64,000 bases of DNA from Candidatus Paraprochloron terpiosi LD05 (GCA_018141785.1 CP073341.1:310001-374000), one strand, 5' to 3'; positions 28,116 to 37,549 are shown, counted from the stretch's first letter. Translations and numbers: made by a program. The notes: generated from the sequence alone by a model not told the origin.

Positions 28116-29561
28116 ATGCCAAAGCGTGACTTGACCCTAGAAGAGATCCAAAATGCTGATAGTCCAAAGAGAATAGCCGCTTTATTTCGGAAACTGGGTT
28201 ATGATGCTGCCACCGAACTCGTCAATTTGTCGGAGTTAGAACTCCCATGTGATTGTGCGGAGATGGTGAAGGAGGCTTATTTAATTGGGGATGTGGGAGA
28301 TGGGGGTTTGCAAGTATTGCTCTTTGAGTTAGCGGACTCGAAACTCTTATCCTCAATGAAGGCGATCGCCGGACATTTTGCCCCCCGCAACGGTAAGAGC
28401 GCTTTTTTGCTCCTGGGTACTTTTGAGTATCAACAGCTGATTGTGGTCAATCCCTGCCAGGGAGAGAGCAAATCTTGGCAAATAGACCTGATCACTCCCA
28501 GTTACTACGACTTGCATCGTTTGGAAGCCATCGCCGCCGTAACTACTGATCCACAAGAACTTTATTATATCCAAGAAGACGCCTTTGACTTCATGAACAA
28601 AAGGTATAGTCGGGAATCTTATACAATCGACTCCCTTCGCCTTTACCTGCGCCAAATCGGTCCCATTCCTCTGCTACAAGCTGCCGAAGAAATAGAATTG
28701 GCGACCAAAATTGCGGACTTGGTAGCATTGGAAGGAGTGGAAGCAGATTTGGCAACTTCTTCATTGAAGAAACCAAATGAGCAAGAATGGGCTGATGCTA
28801 CGGGAATTTCTCTGTCAGAATTACGCCATCGCCTATCATTGGGGCGCTTTGCTAAGAAGAAGATGATATCTTCTAATCTACGTCTGGTAGTCTCCATGGC
28901 GAAAAAATATCAGAGGAAGGGGGTGGAGTTAGAAGATTTGATTCAAGAGGGTACTTTCGGATTGATTCGAGCGACAGAAAAGTTCGACGGTCAAAAAGGT
29001 TATCGCTTTTCTACTTACGCTTATTGGTGGATTCAACAGTCAATTACCAGAGCGATTTGCAACCAAGCTCGCACTGTTCGTCTCCCCGTCCATCTCTGGG
29101 AAACTATGTCTCGGATTAAAAACAAAATTGCTACTCTAACAGAAGAAATGGGTCGTACCCCCACCAAGCAAGAAGTTGCATCCCGGATGAAAATCACAGT
29201 GAAAAAGCTGTGTTTGGTTGCCAATAGCTTTCAGATGATTCTTTCCCTAGATCTTACCGTAGAAGGAGAAGAATATGCTACATTAGTAGACTCTCTTCCA
29301 TTTGAGGGGCTAACAGCAGAAGAAGAAGTAGGGCAAATTCTCCTGGGGGAAGACTTAGAAAAAGCACTCAAAACTCTCAGCACTAGGGAGCAAGAGGTAT
29401 TAGTCTTGCGTTATGGATGGGAGAATGGTAAGGGGAAAGAGTTGGAGGAAATTGGGCGGCTATTTAATCTCACTCGGGAACGAATTCGCCAAATTGAAAC
29501 TAAAGCTTTGAGAAAGTTACGGAGTCGGCATAAAAATAACATTCTCAAAGGCTATTTTTAA
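28116..29561 (+). CDS. group 2-type sigma-70 factor with extra N-terminal domain
   Basis: The C-terminal ~310 residues are a primary-like sigma factor: region 1.2 (DSLRLYLRQIGPIPLL), region 2 (VELEDLIQEGTFGLIRATEK, then RFSTYAYWWIQQSITRAI), region 3, and region 4.2 (LTRERIRQIETKALRKLRS). The first ~165 residues are not sigma region 1.1. They contain SPKRIAALFRKLGYDAATEL and LGTFEYQQLIVVNP, reminiscent of N-terminal domains attached to some restriction-modification proteins. It probably steers RNA polymerase to alternative promoters under stress; the N-terminal domain may sense a ligand or partner (inference). Confidence 0.9.
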   Translation: MPKRDLTLEEIQNADSPKRIAALFRKLGYDAATELVNLSELELPCDCAEMVKEAYLIGDVGDGGLQVLLFELADSKLLSSMKAIAGHFAPRNGKSAFLLLGTFEYQQLIVVNPCQGESKSWQIDLITPSYYDLHRLEAIAAVTTDPQELYYIQEDAFDFMNKRYSRESYTIDSLRLYLRQIGPIPLLQAAEEIELATKIADLVALEGVEADLATSSLKKPNEQEWADATGISLSELRHRLSLGRFAKKKMISSNLRLVVSMAKKYQRKGVELEDLIQEGTFGLIRATEKFDGQKGYRFSTYAYWWIQQSITRAICNQARTVRLPVHLWETMSRIKNKIATLTEEMGRTPTKQEVASRMKITVKKLCLVANSFQMILSLDLTVEGEEYATLVDSLPFEGLTAEEEVGQILLGEDLEKALKTLSTREQEVLVLRYGWENGKGKELEEIGRLFNLTRERIRQIETKALRKLRSRHKNNILKGYF

Positions 29562-29576
29562 CCATTAACGATTATC

Positions 29577-31232
29577 ATGAAATATCGTCCCTTTCCTTGT
29601 GGACATCTTCTTATATTAATGGCAGTTATTGCTCTGGGATGTGTTCTCAGGTTCTGGAATTTAGAAATGAAACCTCTCTGGTTAGATGAGGTGATTACTG
29701 CTTTATTTAGTGTGGGAAGGGATTATAATGACATTCCCGTTGCCACAATTATCCACTCCACACAGTTGCAGGATCTATTTGTTTTCCAAGAAGGTAAAAG
29801 TTGTAGCGAAGTTGCTCTAACTCTTGCCCAGCAATCAACTCATCCTCCTCTATTCTTTTGTTTGATGTATCGCTGGTTGGATATTAGTTCCTCTTGGAGT
29901 CAACCTCTGGGCTGGAAATTGCGCTCCCTTTCTGCTTTATTGGGAGTTGGTGGGATTATAGCTGTTTATTTCCTCGCTCGCTTGGCTTTTTCCCCTACTG
30001 CTGGCATCATGGCGGCTGCTTTTACGGCTGTGTCACCTTTTGGGGTTTATTTATCTCAAGAAGCACGTCAATATACTCTCCCTGTTTTTTTTATTACTCT
30101 TTCTTTACTGGCGTCCATCGCTCTGTTAAAGAATCCTCCGTTAAAAACCAGGCTTATACTGTGGTTAATGTGGGGAGTTTGCCATGGTTTAGCATGTTAT
30201 AGCCACTATTTCTGTTGGCTTGTATTTGCTGCTCAAGTGCTCCTGCTTGCTTTCCTTTTACCTCGAAAACATTTGGGTATACTCTTGGGTATGAGTTTGG
30301 GGGTTGTATGGAGTTATTCTCCTTGGTTTCCCATTCTATTTGAACATTTCCATAATCCCTACACTACTTGGTTACCAACCCCAGATTTTATCACTCCTTT
30401 TGCTCAATTGTTGGCGGGATTTCTGACTATGGCTATCTTACTTCCTGTGGAAAATCAACCGATTTGGATTCAGGCGATCGCCGCGCTGACGATGTTAGGT
30501 TTTGCTCTTTGGTTGGAGCGACATATTTTACTCGGAATAACTCAACTATACCAATCTTCTGTTACCCATCGTGCCACGCTATTTTTAGGTGGATATATCC
30601 TGGTTATTTTATTAGCCTATTGCGCAATTATTTATCTTTTACAAAAGGACATAAGTATTGCTTTTCGCTACAATTTTACCTATTATCCTGCGGTTTGTGT
30701 CTTGCTCGGAGGAGGTTTTGCTGTCCGTAATTCAGATTCAAGGACAAAACCAATAGGGTTCCTGAAAAGGTATAAATCAGTAATAATCCTCTTCCTTGTT
30801 GGGGTTATATCTTCTGGATGTGTTATCTTTAATCTCACCTTTCCTAAGCCTTACCTACCTGATAAAGTGGCATTAGATTTAAATCAAATTAAGAAACCAT
30901 TTACAGTTATTTTTAGCTATAAAGATAACTTAAACATTGCTTTGGGAATTAGCTATGCTATGGCTTTAGAAAATGTCCGGGGTTCTGATACTGACTGGGT
31001 ATTCTTGTCTAGAGAGAAAGGATATGAGTCATTATGGGATAGTATTTCTCCTTTAAACATTAAAACCAGAGATGTTTGGTTGATGGATACAGGGCTGGGA
31101 AAAGCTGATTTTCCTGAGCCATTAAAGTTGAATGATGGTGTTGAGTGTAAACGTAATTTAAACCATTATTATCGCACCTGGCGATCCTATCAACTATATG
31201 AATGTCATATTCCGCATCAAACTGTGGTTTAA
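29577..31232 (+). CDS. multi-pass membrane glycosyltransferase (GT39/ArnT-like)
   Basis: A 551-residue protein with about a dozen hydrophobic segments. Near the N-terminus NLEMKPLWLDEVITALFS is the PxWxDE-type motif of GT-C enzymes (ArnT, PMT-like), whose acidic residue is catalytic; SPFGVYLSQEARQYTLPVF is the second typical block. Such proteins transfer a sugar from a polyprenyl-phosphate carrier to lipid or protein outside the inner membrane. Acceptor unknown. It begins only 15 bases after the sigma factor gene. Confidence 0.8.
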   Translation: MKYRPFPCGHLLILMAVIALGCVLRFWNLEMKPLWLDEVITALFSVGRDYNDIPVATIIHSTQLQDLFVFQEGKSCSEVALTLAQQSTHPPLFFCLMYRWLDISSSWSQPLGWKLRSLSALLGVGGIIAVYFLARLAFSPTAGIMAAAFTAVSPFGVYLSQEARQYTLPVFFITLSLLASIALLKNPPLKTRLILWLMWGVCHGLACYSHYFCWLVFAAQVLLLAFLLPRKHLGILLGMSLGVVWSYSPWFPILFEHFHNPYTTWLPTPDFITPFAQLLAGFLTMAILLPVENQPIWIQAIAALTMLGFALWLERHILLGITQLYQSSVTHRATLFLGGYILVILLAYCAIIYLLQKDISIAFRYNFTYYPAVCVLLGGGFAVRNSDSRTKPIGFLKRYKSVIILFLVGVISSGCVIFNLTFPKPYLPDKVALDLNQIKKPFTVIFSYKDNLNIALGISYAMALENVRGSDTDWVFLSREKGYESLWDSISPLNIKTRDVWLMDTGLGKADFPEPLKLNDGVECKRNLNHYYRTWRSYQLYECHIPHQTVV

Positions 31233-31239
31233 TCCTATT

Positions 31240-32574
31240 TTACAATGCACCTGCTGCTGTTTGATCCAGAATACCCCCACTGAGGTGAGTGGTAATATTA
31301 ATCCCCTGGAAGACGGGTAAACATAAAGCACCTTGAGGATAGTCTATCACACTGACAGCGCCATTACCCTGTTTGATCAGCCAAAAATCAGCGGGTGTCA
31401 AACCGAATAAATCACAGAGAATCACCTTGTTAATAGCATCGTGAGCTACAATTAAACCAGTTTTTTCTTCCTCGGTAGCACTAAAGGTTTGCACTATATC
31501 CTGCCAACAGGCGATCGCCCGGTGCCAAACTTGCTGTAAATTCTCTCCTTCGGGCATTTGTACCGTTTCCGGTGCTTCTTTCCATTGACGGAGCAATTCT
31601 GCAAATTCTGCTTCTATTTCCCTCTCTAGTTTTCCTTCCCAGAGTCCGTGACAAATTTCCTGTAGTTCTTCTCGCACTTCTAAAGTCACGTCCGGGTGAT
31701 GCTGTAAGATAATCTGGGCAGTTTCTTTGGGACGCAAGAGGTGGCTACTGATAGCAAAGTCTATCTTCACCTCTTTGAGAAAGTCTCCTGCTTTCTTTCC
31801 TTGTTCCCTTCCTGTATCGTTGAGGGGAATATCTTTGATTCCCTGGAACCGAAAAGCACGATTCCATTCCGTTTCTCCGTGACGCACCAGCAATAAGCGG
31901 AGACGATTTCGGGGTGGACGGGGTGGGGCTAAGGGTATACCCAAATGAGAAGTTTGATTTAAAGACTCTAACTGCACTGGTTCGCCCCAACCCCCAGTAA
32001 AATTGAGGACATTAATGCAGCAGTTGGACTGTTGGAGGGAGTGATAACGAGAAAGAGGAATAGAAAGGGCGCTCATAATTAAACAGCGGTTAATGCCGTT
32101 GTGAGCTACAATTAAAATGGTTCTGCCCATATGCTGGGGTATAATTTCTTGCCAAAACTGCTCCCCTTGAGCGTAGAGAGAAGCAACAGGAAAATGAGTC
32201 TTACCATTGACTTCCATTTTAAACTCCTGGGGACGCTCTTTCCAGCAGCGGTATTCCTCGGGAAATTTTGCTTTAACCTCATCCTTGTCCCAACCCTCCC
32301 AGAGGGGGAGGTCAATTTCCTGTAGCAATCCAGTGGGTTGTAGAGCAGGAGGATTGTCTAGACAGCTGTGAATGATAGTAGCAGTTTGCTTGGCTCGTTG
32401 CAGAGGGCTGCAATAAAAACCATGGAAGTTGTAGTTTTTGAGGGTAGCCCCTACTATTTGGGCATCTGCACGACCTTTTTCCGTCAATACCGATTCGTCG
32501 CTGCGACCTTGAATTTTTTTAGCTGCATTATAGCTGCTTTGCCCGTGACGCACGATAATTACCCGAGTAGCCAC
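31240..32574 (-). CDS. tandem histidine phosphatase (two phosphoglycerate-mutase-like domains)
   Basis: A 444-residue protein with two complete histidine phosphatase domains in one chain: RVIIVRHGQSSYNAAKKIQG (catalytic RHG) near the start and LRLLLVRHGETEWNRAFRFQ near residue 225. Each has its own C-terminal His motif (ILIVAHNGINRCLIMSAL and TGLIVAHDAINKVILCDL). The family includes phosphoserine phosphatase and alpha-ribazole phosphatase; the substrate is undetermined. I prefer GTG 32574, eight bases after a GGGAGG ribosome site, over the TTG at 32592. Confidence 0.88.
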   Translation of the reverse strand: MATRVIIVRHGQSSYNAAKKIQGRSDESVLTEKGRADAQIVGATLKNYNFHGFYCSPLQRAKQTATIIHSCLDNPPALQPTGLLQEIDLPLWEGWDKDEVKAKFPEEYRCWKERPQEFKMEVNGKTHFPVASLYAQGEQFWQEIIPQHMGRTILIVAHNGINRCLIMSALSIPLSRYHSLQQSNCCINVLNFTGGWGEPVQLESLNQTSHLGIPLAPPRPPRNRLRLLLVRHGETEWNRAFRFQGIKDIPLNDTGREQGKKAGDFLKEVKIDFAISSHLLRPKETAQIILQHHPDVTLEVREELQEICHGLWEGKLEREIEAEFAELLRQWKEAPETVQMPEGENLQQVWHRAIACWQDIVQTFSATEEEKTGLIVAHDAINKVILCDLFGLTPADFWLIKQGNGAVSVIDYPQGALCLPVFQGINITTHLSGGILDQTAAGAL

Positions 32575-32662
32575 TCTTTTGAATCCTCCCAAAACTAAAA
32601 CTGTATTTCCACTGCTATATTCTAGATTATAGCGTTATTTTACGAACCCCAAACCCCATTAT

Positions 32663-34120
32663 ATGACTATTAAGCGATTAATTTTAAGCCTGCTAACCAT
32701 TTTAGCTGTGGTTAGAGTGCTGTTCTCGTTGCAAGACAGCTTTTCTCAGCCTCAGATTCAAAGTCGTCTGGAACTTTATCAAACTAATCTGTTACTCCAT
32801 GCAGCAGAAGTATCTGACGACCATTTTATTGCTGTTAGGAATGTTTTAGTGAGTCCCGCTCCTCTTGCTGCTGCTGAGGAACAGTATCTCCGCGCTCGGG
32901 AAGTAACAGAAAAGAGTCTTGCTAATTTTCAGGGACAGCAGTTAGAGTTACAACAGTTACTTGATGAGATTGATTTAAAATTGGGTATAATTCAGGCAAA
33001 GCAGGGAGAAACCAAAAGGGCTATCACCACTTGGCAGAAGTTAATTGACAGGGAGGGAGGTGATAATTATAATAGTTCAATAGCCCAGACTGGTTCGGTT
33101 TTGATGAAATTATGGAGTCTATCCCCGGTGCAGCCTACCGATATTGAATCCATACCGACAACAAATTTAGATGGTTGGTTTCTCTATGCAGCCAGAAAGC
33201 ATTTGGATTGGGTCCAAGGGCATTTTCTTACTCCCTCACCCTGGAAAGAAAGAGAAGAATATGTGGCACGTCAAGCACTGTTAAAATTAGCTCTCATTAG
33301 CACTATTCCCCTATTAACAGGCATTCTGGGAATAGGGTTGGGGTTATTTTTGCTGGTGCAGTGGTTCATTAAACGGGAAACTGCCATTCTTACCCTTAAT
33401 AGTACCATGACTTGGGAAGTCCCTTGGGATGGAGAAGTTGTTTGGCAAGTGCTCATTATTGGCTTTTTCTTCATCGCCCAACTTGTGGTACCCTTATTAT
33501 TAGGTATCTTGGGTATTGAAATCACTGCCTTGAACCTCCGTCTCCAGGCTGGAGCTATTTTGGTTACCTATATCCTGCTGGCTATGGGGGGATTGTCAGT
33601 GCTGTATTTTTCCCTCAAGCCTTTCTTCCCCTTACCCTCAGAGTGGTTTAAGTTAGAATGGCGAGGTAACTGGTTTATCTGGGGTTTAGGGGGTTATTTA
33701 GTAGCCTTACCCTTGGTTGTGTTAGTATCCCTGATTAACCAACAAATCTGGCAGGGACAGGGAGGTAGTAATCCCCTTTTATTTTTAGCTTTGCAAGCCC
33801 AAGATAGGGTAGCATTGACCATATTTTTATTCACTGCTTCTCTAGCTGCACCCATATTTGAGGAGATTATATTTCGCGGTTTCCTGTTACCTTCTCTGAC
33901 TCGTTACTTACCTGTTTGGGGTAGTATTGCAGTGAGCAGTTTTATTTTTTCAGCCGCTCATCTTAGTTTATCAGAAGTGTTACCCTTAATGACTTTGGGA
34001 ATAGTTTTGGGGTTTGTTTATACCCGCTCCCGCAACCTCCTTGCTCCCATGTTACTCCACAGTCTCTGGAATAGCGGGACTTTATTTAGTTTGTTTCTTT
34101 TAGGGAGTGGAGGAGGATGA
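32663..34120 (+). CDS. CPBP-family intramembrane glutamic endopeptidase
   Basis: A 485-residue membrane protein. The soluble N-terminal ~190 residues are helical and may face the lumen or periplasm. Several transmembrane helices follow. The protease core has AAPIFEEIIFRGFLLPSLTR (EExxxR motif), SSFIFSAAHLSL (FxxxH) and TRSRNLLAPMLLHSLWN (HxxxN), all catalytic. CPBP/Abi proteases process prenylated proteins or bacteriocin-related peptides. The gene is convergent with the Argonaute genes. Confidence 0.92.
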   Translation: MTIKRLILSLLTILAVVRVLFSLQDSFSQPQIQSRLELYQTNLLLHAAEVSDDHFIAVRNVLVSPAPLAAAEEQYLRAREVTEKSLANFQGQQLELQQLLDEIDLKLGIIQAKQGETKRAITTWQKLIDREGGDNYNSSIAQTGSVLMKLWSLSPVQPTDIESIPTTNLDGWFLYAARKHLDWVQGHFLTPSPWKEREEYVARQALLKLALISTIPLLTGILGIGLGLFLLVQWFIKRETAILTLNSTMTWEVPWDGEVVWQVLIIGFFFIAQLVVPLLLGILGIEITALNLRLQAGAILVTYILLAMGGLSVLYFSLKPFFPLPSEWFKLEWRGNWFIWGLGGYLVALPLVVLVSLINQQIWQGQGGSNPLLFLALQAQDRVALTIFLFTASLAAPIFEEIIFRGFLLPSLTRYLPVWGSIAVSSFIFSAAHLSLSEVLPLMTLGIVLGFVYTRSRNLLAPMLLHSLWNSGTLFSLFLLGSGGG

Positions 34121-34152
34121 GTTTCGCGCAAAGGCGCAAAGGCGCAAAGAGG
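34121..34152. repeat. period-8 dispersed repeat, copy 4
   Basis: Three near-exact GCGCAAAG units follow GTTTC immediately after the CPBP stop codon, in the gap before the 3' end of the Argonaute MID-PIWI frame. Confidence 0.7.
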
Positions 34153-34163
34153 GGAAGGAAGGG

Positions 34164-35501
34164 TTAAAGAAACCAAAGACGCTGATCTTGACGAACCCCT
34201 GGAGGAAGCAATCCTTCTAAAGAGTATTCCGCAGCCCGATCTGCATAATAGGTAGTAATGGGTAAGCGAATAGTTTGGGTGGAGGCCACTTGCATTTCGC
34301 TCAACCAATATACTTGTCCTGCGAGGGTTAAGATATCTGTATCTCCCATGATCAGGCGAATACGGAGGGGGCGAGGAGAACTATTTTTGCTCACCTTCGT
34401 CTCTGCTTTACCTGTGGTGAGAATAATTGCTTCCTTGGGGCAATGTTCCCAACCATAGCCTTTTTCTGGGTTAGTATAACCTCCATTGTTTATTGCTACT
34501 GCTCTGCAAGTACCTGATTTGATGACTTCTACCACGTCTAATTTCTCTAAACCTTCTTTTTGCAACAGGGGCAGCAGTTCTTTGAAGACTTCTCGTTCCG
34601 GTTTCGTCACGTCTCCGTCTCGATGAATTACTAGGTGTTTCAGGGGTGAATTGTATTTCTGTTGATATAAAAGAGCTAAGTCTAGGAGTAGATTCCGCAG
34701 GGCGTCAGAATCAAAGGTTTCTTGGTGAGCGCTTAATTCTGTGTTGGACCAACCTATTAGTTCCCCTCTTCCATCAATAACAAAAGCAGAAGCTCCCACG
34801 GCGCGATTATTCTTCCTGCCGATGTCTAAACCAATAAAAGCATCGGCATTTCCGGGCATTTCTTTCAATCTCCAGCTGCTATATCCTAATTTAGCGTTGA
34901 TACCTAATATCAGATTTTGACTAATAAAACTTTGACCACTTTGCTTTATAGTGTTATAATTAATCATTTGGGAAGGAAGTTCCAGCTTAACTAGCTCATT
35001 TTTGATTGTTTTATAGGGATCCACTTTCCTATCGTAGTCTTCATGTTTCGATTTGGGAACGAAAGCAAGCACGAACTCCCCCTTTTTCAGTTTCTGAAGT
35101 TCCTGACAAACGCGCTTAATTTCAAACTGATCCTTAGGGTTGTAGGAAATATCCTTTCTTTTGAAGTCAATTTTAAATCTAGCAAATTCTTGTTTTAATG
35201 CTGGGCCATACTGTCGCACCTCCTTTTCCCAACTTTTAGGGTACAAGACAAAACATTTTATCTCCTTAGGTTTCTCCAAAATATGACCTTTCCATAAAGC
35301 TTGTCCCGGTTTCTCAAACGTAACTTGCCCAAAGTCCAAATTTCGCTTATTATCCCCCTCCAAGAACCATTGTAGTCGTTCTGGTTTCCGTAAAAACGGG
35401 GAAAATGGCACTGAGATACCATTTATTTGGAATTTATTGTCTTTATTCAGAAAATCGATAATCTTTATTGCCATTTTTACCTTATCATGAATAGGTAACA
35501 A
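34164..35501 (-). CDS. prokaryotic Argonaute, MID-PIWI half
   Basis: This is the C-terminal half of a long Argonaute, a guide-directed nuclease of prokaryotic defence. The MID domain spans about residues 80-215 (KEIKCFVLYPKSW; the guide 5'-phosphate pocket probably includes YNTIKQSGQSFISQN). The PIWI domain starts at AFIGLDIGRKNNRAVGASAF. Candidate DEDX residues are Asp in GLDIGRK, Glu in SAHQETFDSD, Asp in IHRDGDVTK and Asp in TYYADRAAEYS, so catalysis looks intact. Frame opens right after the TAA that ends the N-terminal half, in the same frame. Possible starts are TTG 35501 or ATG 35474 (preceded by AAGG). Confidence 0.88.
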   Translation of the reverse strand: MLPIHDKVKMAIKIIDFLNKDNKFQINGISVPFSPFLRKPERLQWFLEGDNKRNLDFGQVTFEKPGQALWKGHILEKPKEIKCFVLYPKSWEKEVRQYGPALKQEFARFKIDFKRKDISYNPKDQFEIKRVCQELQKLKKGEFVLAFVPKSKHEDYDRKVDPYKTIKNELVKLELPSQMINYNTIKQSGQSFISQNLILGINAKLGYSSWRLKEMPGNADAFIGLDIGRKNNRAVGASAFVIDGRGELIGWSNTELSAHQETFDSDALRNLLLDLALLYQQKYNSPLKHLVIHRDGDVTKPEREVFKELLPLLQKEGLEKLDVVEVIKSGTCRAVAINNGGYTNPEKGYGWEHCPKEAIILTTGKAETKVSKNSSPRPLRIRLIMGDTDILTLAGQVYWLSEMQVASTQTIRLPITTYYADRAAEYSLEGLLPPGVRQDQRLWFL

Positions 35502-35507
35502 CTGCTG

Positions 35508-36320
35508 TTACCAAAATTTATTATCTATTTCCGTTCTATCATAGAGTTTCTTTAACAATTGAGGCATATGGGAAGCTTCAAAATCCTTCTTTCCCTTAGA
35601 CTTATACCGCACTTTCACCACAGGAGTGGATGATTTGAGTGGTTCTGAGGACAAATTACCTTTCTCCTGGTGATATTGAAGAACACTCTTATTTCCCAAT
35701 TCCACCAACCGAGTATCGATAGTGTCTTCTCCAACTTCCACAAACTCGCAACTTTTACCGTCATAGGTGTGTATCAGTCTTTCTCCCTCCTTGAGTTTCT
35801 CGGTTCCCAGCTCATAAATAGTCTGACGAGAGCGATATTCGTTGCCAAAATCTATGGTTAAAACTAGGTGTTGGTTTTTGTCCCGCAGGAAATCAAAGGT
35901 AAGATAGGGTATAGCTTCATATTTATCGTTCTCAGAAACCTGAGAGTAAATGCGCTTACGATAATAATCCACTCTGGAAACCCTGGATGCGCGGTTAAAA
36001 GCTTGAAATAGAGCGAAGTTACACACTTGAAACAAGTAACGTTGGTACTTAGAGTGAGCCAAATTCACTGGTTCTTCTTCCATTACCCTATACTCTTTCG
36101 TCTCGTGAGGTAAAGATATGGGGCTGAAAATAGCTGAGTTATAAATATCAGCCACAATAGCACAGTTGTGTTGCCATTTGAGTTTACCTGCGATTTTCCC
36201 CACGTCTTTTGCTAAATTATTCTGATCTATTTCCCCAAGAAGTTGCAGACGATACCGAGTATAAGGAACTTCGGTAATGGGTTTTTTACTCACAAAGCTG
36301 AGTTCTCGAATATTTTCCAT
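35508..36320 (-). CDS. prokaryotic Argonaute, N-PAZ half
   Basis: A 270-residue protein corresponding to the N, L1 and PAZ regions of a long Argonaute. The N part has TRYRLQLLGEIDQNNLAKDV. The PAZ-like part has YLTFDFLRDKNQHLVLTIDF and RQTIYELGTEKLKEGERLIH, later FEASHMPQLLKKLYDRTEID. It ends at TAA 35508-35510, after NKFW; the next codons in the same frame are CAG CAG, then the MID-PIWI half. Read through, the two halves give about 718 residues, the normal size of a long Argonaute. Start ATG 36320. Confidence 0.8.
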   Translation of the reverse strand: MENIRELSFVSKKPITEVPYTRYRLQLLGEIDQNNLAKDVGKIAGKLKWQHNCAIVADIYNSAIFSPISLPHETKEYRVMEEEPVNLAHSKYQRYLFQVCNFALFQAFNRASRVSRVDYYRKRIYSQVSENDKYEAIPYLTFDFLRDKNQHLVLTIDFGNEYRSRQTIYELGTEKLKEGERLIHTYDGKSCEFVEVGEDTIDTRLVELGNKSVLQYHQEKGNLSSEPLKSSTPVVKVRYKSKGKKDFEASHMPQLLKKLYDRTEIDNKFW

Positions 36321-36329
36321 TTTTTTAGT

Positions 36330-36360
36330 GTTTCACGCAGAGGCACAGAGGCGCGGAGAG
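36330..36360. repeat. period-8 dispersed repeat, copy 5
   Basis: GTTTCACGCAGAGGCACAGA followed by GGCGCGGAGAG lies in the 53-base gap between the MidA gene and the Argonaute N-terminal half; same orientation as copy 4. Confidence 0.7.
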
Positions 36361-36373
36361 GAGGGGAGAGGTA

Positions 36374-37528
36374 CTATACATGTTTAAGACCTTTTAGACG
36401 GTGGATATTTTCTAACCCCTTACTCTGAATCAATACTCCAAATTTACCTAAACCCATAGGATCTATTAATTGATGGAGAGCGTCACGACGCTTTAGTACT
36501 TCCTGGAAGTCTAACATACCGTTGGAAAGGGCAGCAAGGCGATCGCCCAACCCCAAAGCCATCAAAAACAATCCCTGGTGAGTAAACCCCACTTTGGTTA
36601 AACCCCACCTCTCTCCTTGACGTTCCAAAGCGGTAAAATCTACATGGGTGGTAATATCCTGTTTTCCAATATTAACATAGGGATTCTGATGACGGCGATG
36701 TTGGTAGTAACAAAGCAAAGTTCCTTTTTCTCTTTGAGGATGATAGTATTTTACCGCAGGATAGCCATAATCTATAGTTAAGAGGTATCCTCGGTGCAAT
36801 TTTTCCCCAACAGTTTTCAACCAATTTAATGCTGCAAGATTTACTTCAGTGCGATATCCTTCCCTGTAAGCATTGGTAGGAAATTCTACTCCTACCAATG
36901 CAAAATATTCTTCCAGTCGGGGTGTAGACAGTTCCCCTATCACCTCTTTAAATCCTTCTGCCCCTATAGTAACATATATTTCCCGTAATTTTCCCTTTTC
37001 AAGGATAACCTGATGAACAGGGAAAGCATCCACTAATTCGTTGCTGAAACAACAACCTATAATAGAACCTGTTGGTATTTCTTCCCAACCTTTCCAGGAG
37101 ATATTTATCTTTTTCTCTAACCAGGGCTGAAGCAACTCTTGTTGTTGAGTAATTAATGCTGGTGCTTCCTCTAGGATAACATATTGGAGAACTTGAAGCA
37201 AGTCTGGGTAATGGTTTTCCAAATAATGGAAAATATCCTGAGCTAAGATACCAGATCCAGCCCCCATTTCTACTAACATAAAGGGTGCAGGACATGCCAT
37301 ATTTTCCCACATATCCCGAAATTGTACCGCTAATAATTCCCCAAAATCTGCACCCAGAGAAGGAGAGGTAAAGAAGTCTCCCCGAGAACCTATCTTAACC
37401 TTCCCTGAGCTATAATAGCCATAGTTCGGATGATAAAGAGCCAAGTTCATATACTCAACAAAGGTGATTCTTTGTTCTCGGGAGGCTTTTATGCGATTAG
37501 TAATGATGTTCTTTAGTTTATTAGACAT
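36374..37528 (-). CDS. MidA/NDUFAF7-family SAM-dependent methyltransferase
   Basis: A 384-residue protein from ATG 37528; the 22 codons upstream to 37594 overlap a repeat and are unlikely to be translated. It has the family signature TFVEYMNLALYHPNYGYYSS, then GDFFTSPSLGADFGELLAVQ and the SAM-binding LVEMGAGSGILAQDI near residue 85, and NELVDAFPVHQV. Human NDUFAF7 methylates an arginine of complex I; the cyanobacterial target could be NDH-1 (inference). It lies upstream of the Argonaute genes on the same strand. Confidence 0.9.
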   Translation of the reverse strand: MSNKLKNIITNRIKASREQRITFVEYMNLALYHPNYGYYSSGKVKIGSRGDFFTSPSLGADFGELLAVQFRDMWENMACPAPFMLVEMGAGSGILAQDIFHYLENHYPDLLQVLQYVILEEAPALITQQQELLQPWLEKKINISWKGWEEIPTGSIIGCCFSNELVDAFPVHQVILEKGKLREIYVTIGAEGFKEVIGELSTPRLEEYFALVGVEFPTNAYREGYRTEVNLAALNWLKTVGEKLHRGYLLTIDYGYPAVKYYHPQREKGTLLCYYQHRRHQNPYVNIGKQDITTHVDFTALERQGERWGLTKVGFTHQGLFLMALGLGDRLAALSNGMLDFQEVLKRRDALHQLIDPMGLGKFGVLIQSKGLENIHRLKGLKHV

Positions 37529-37532
37529 AGAA

Positions 37533-37549
37533 GTAGGGCATTGCCCACC
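37533..37549. repeat. GGGCATTGCCC palindrome, copy 1
   Basis: GTAGGGCATTGCCCACC just upstream of the MidA start. Related palindromes lie at 51424-51440 and 62535-62552. Confidence 0.6.
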
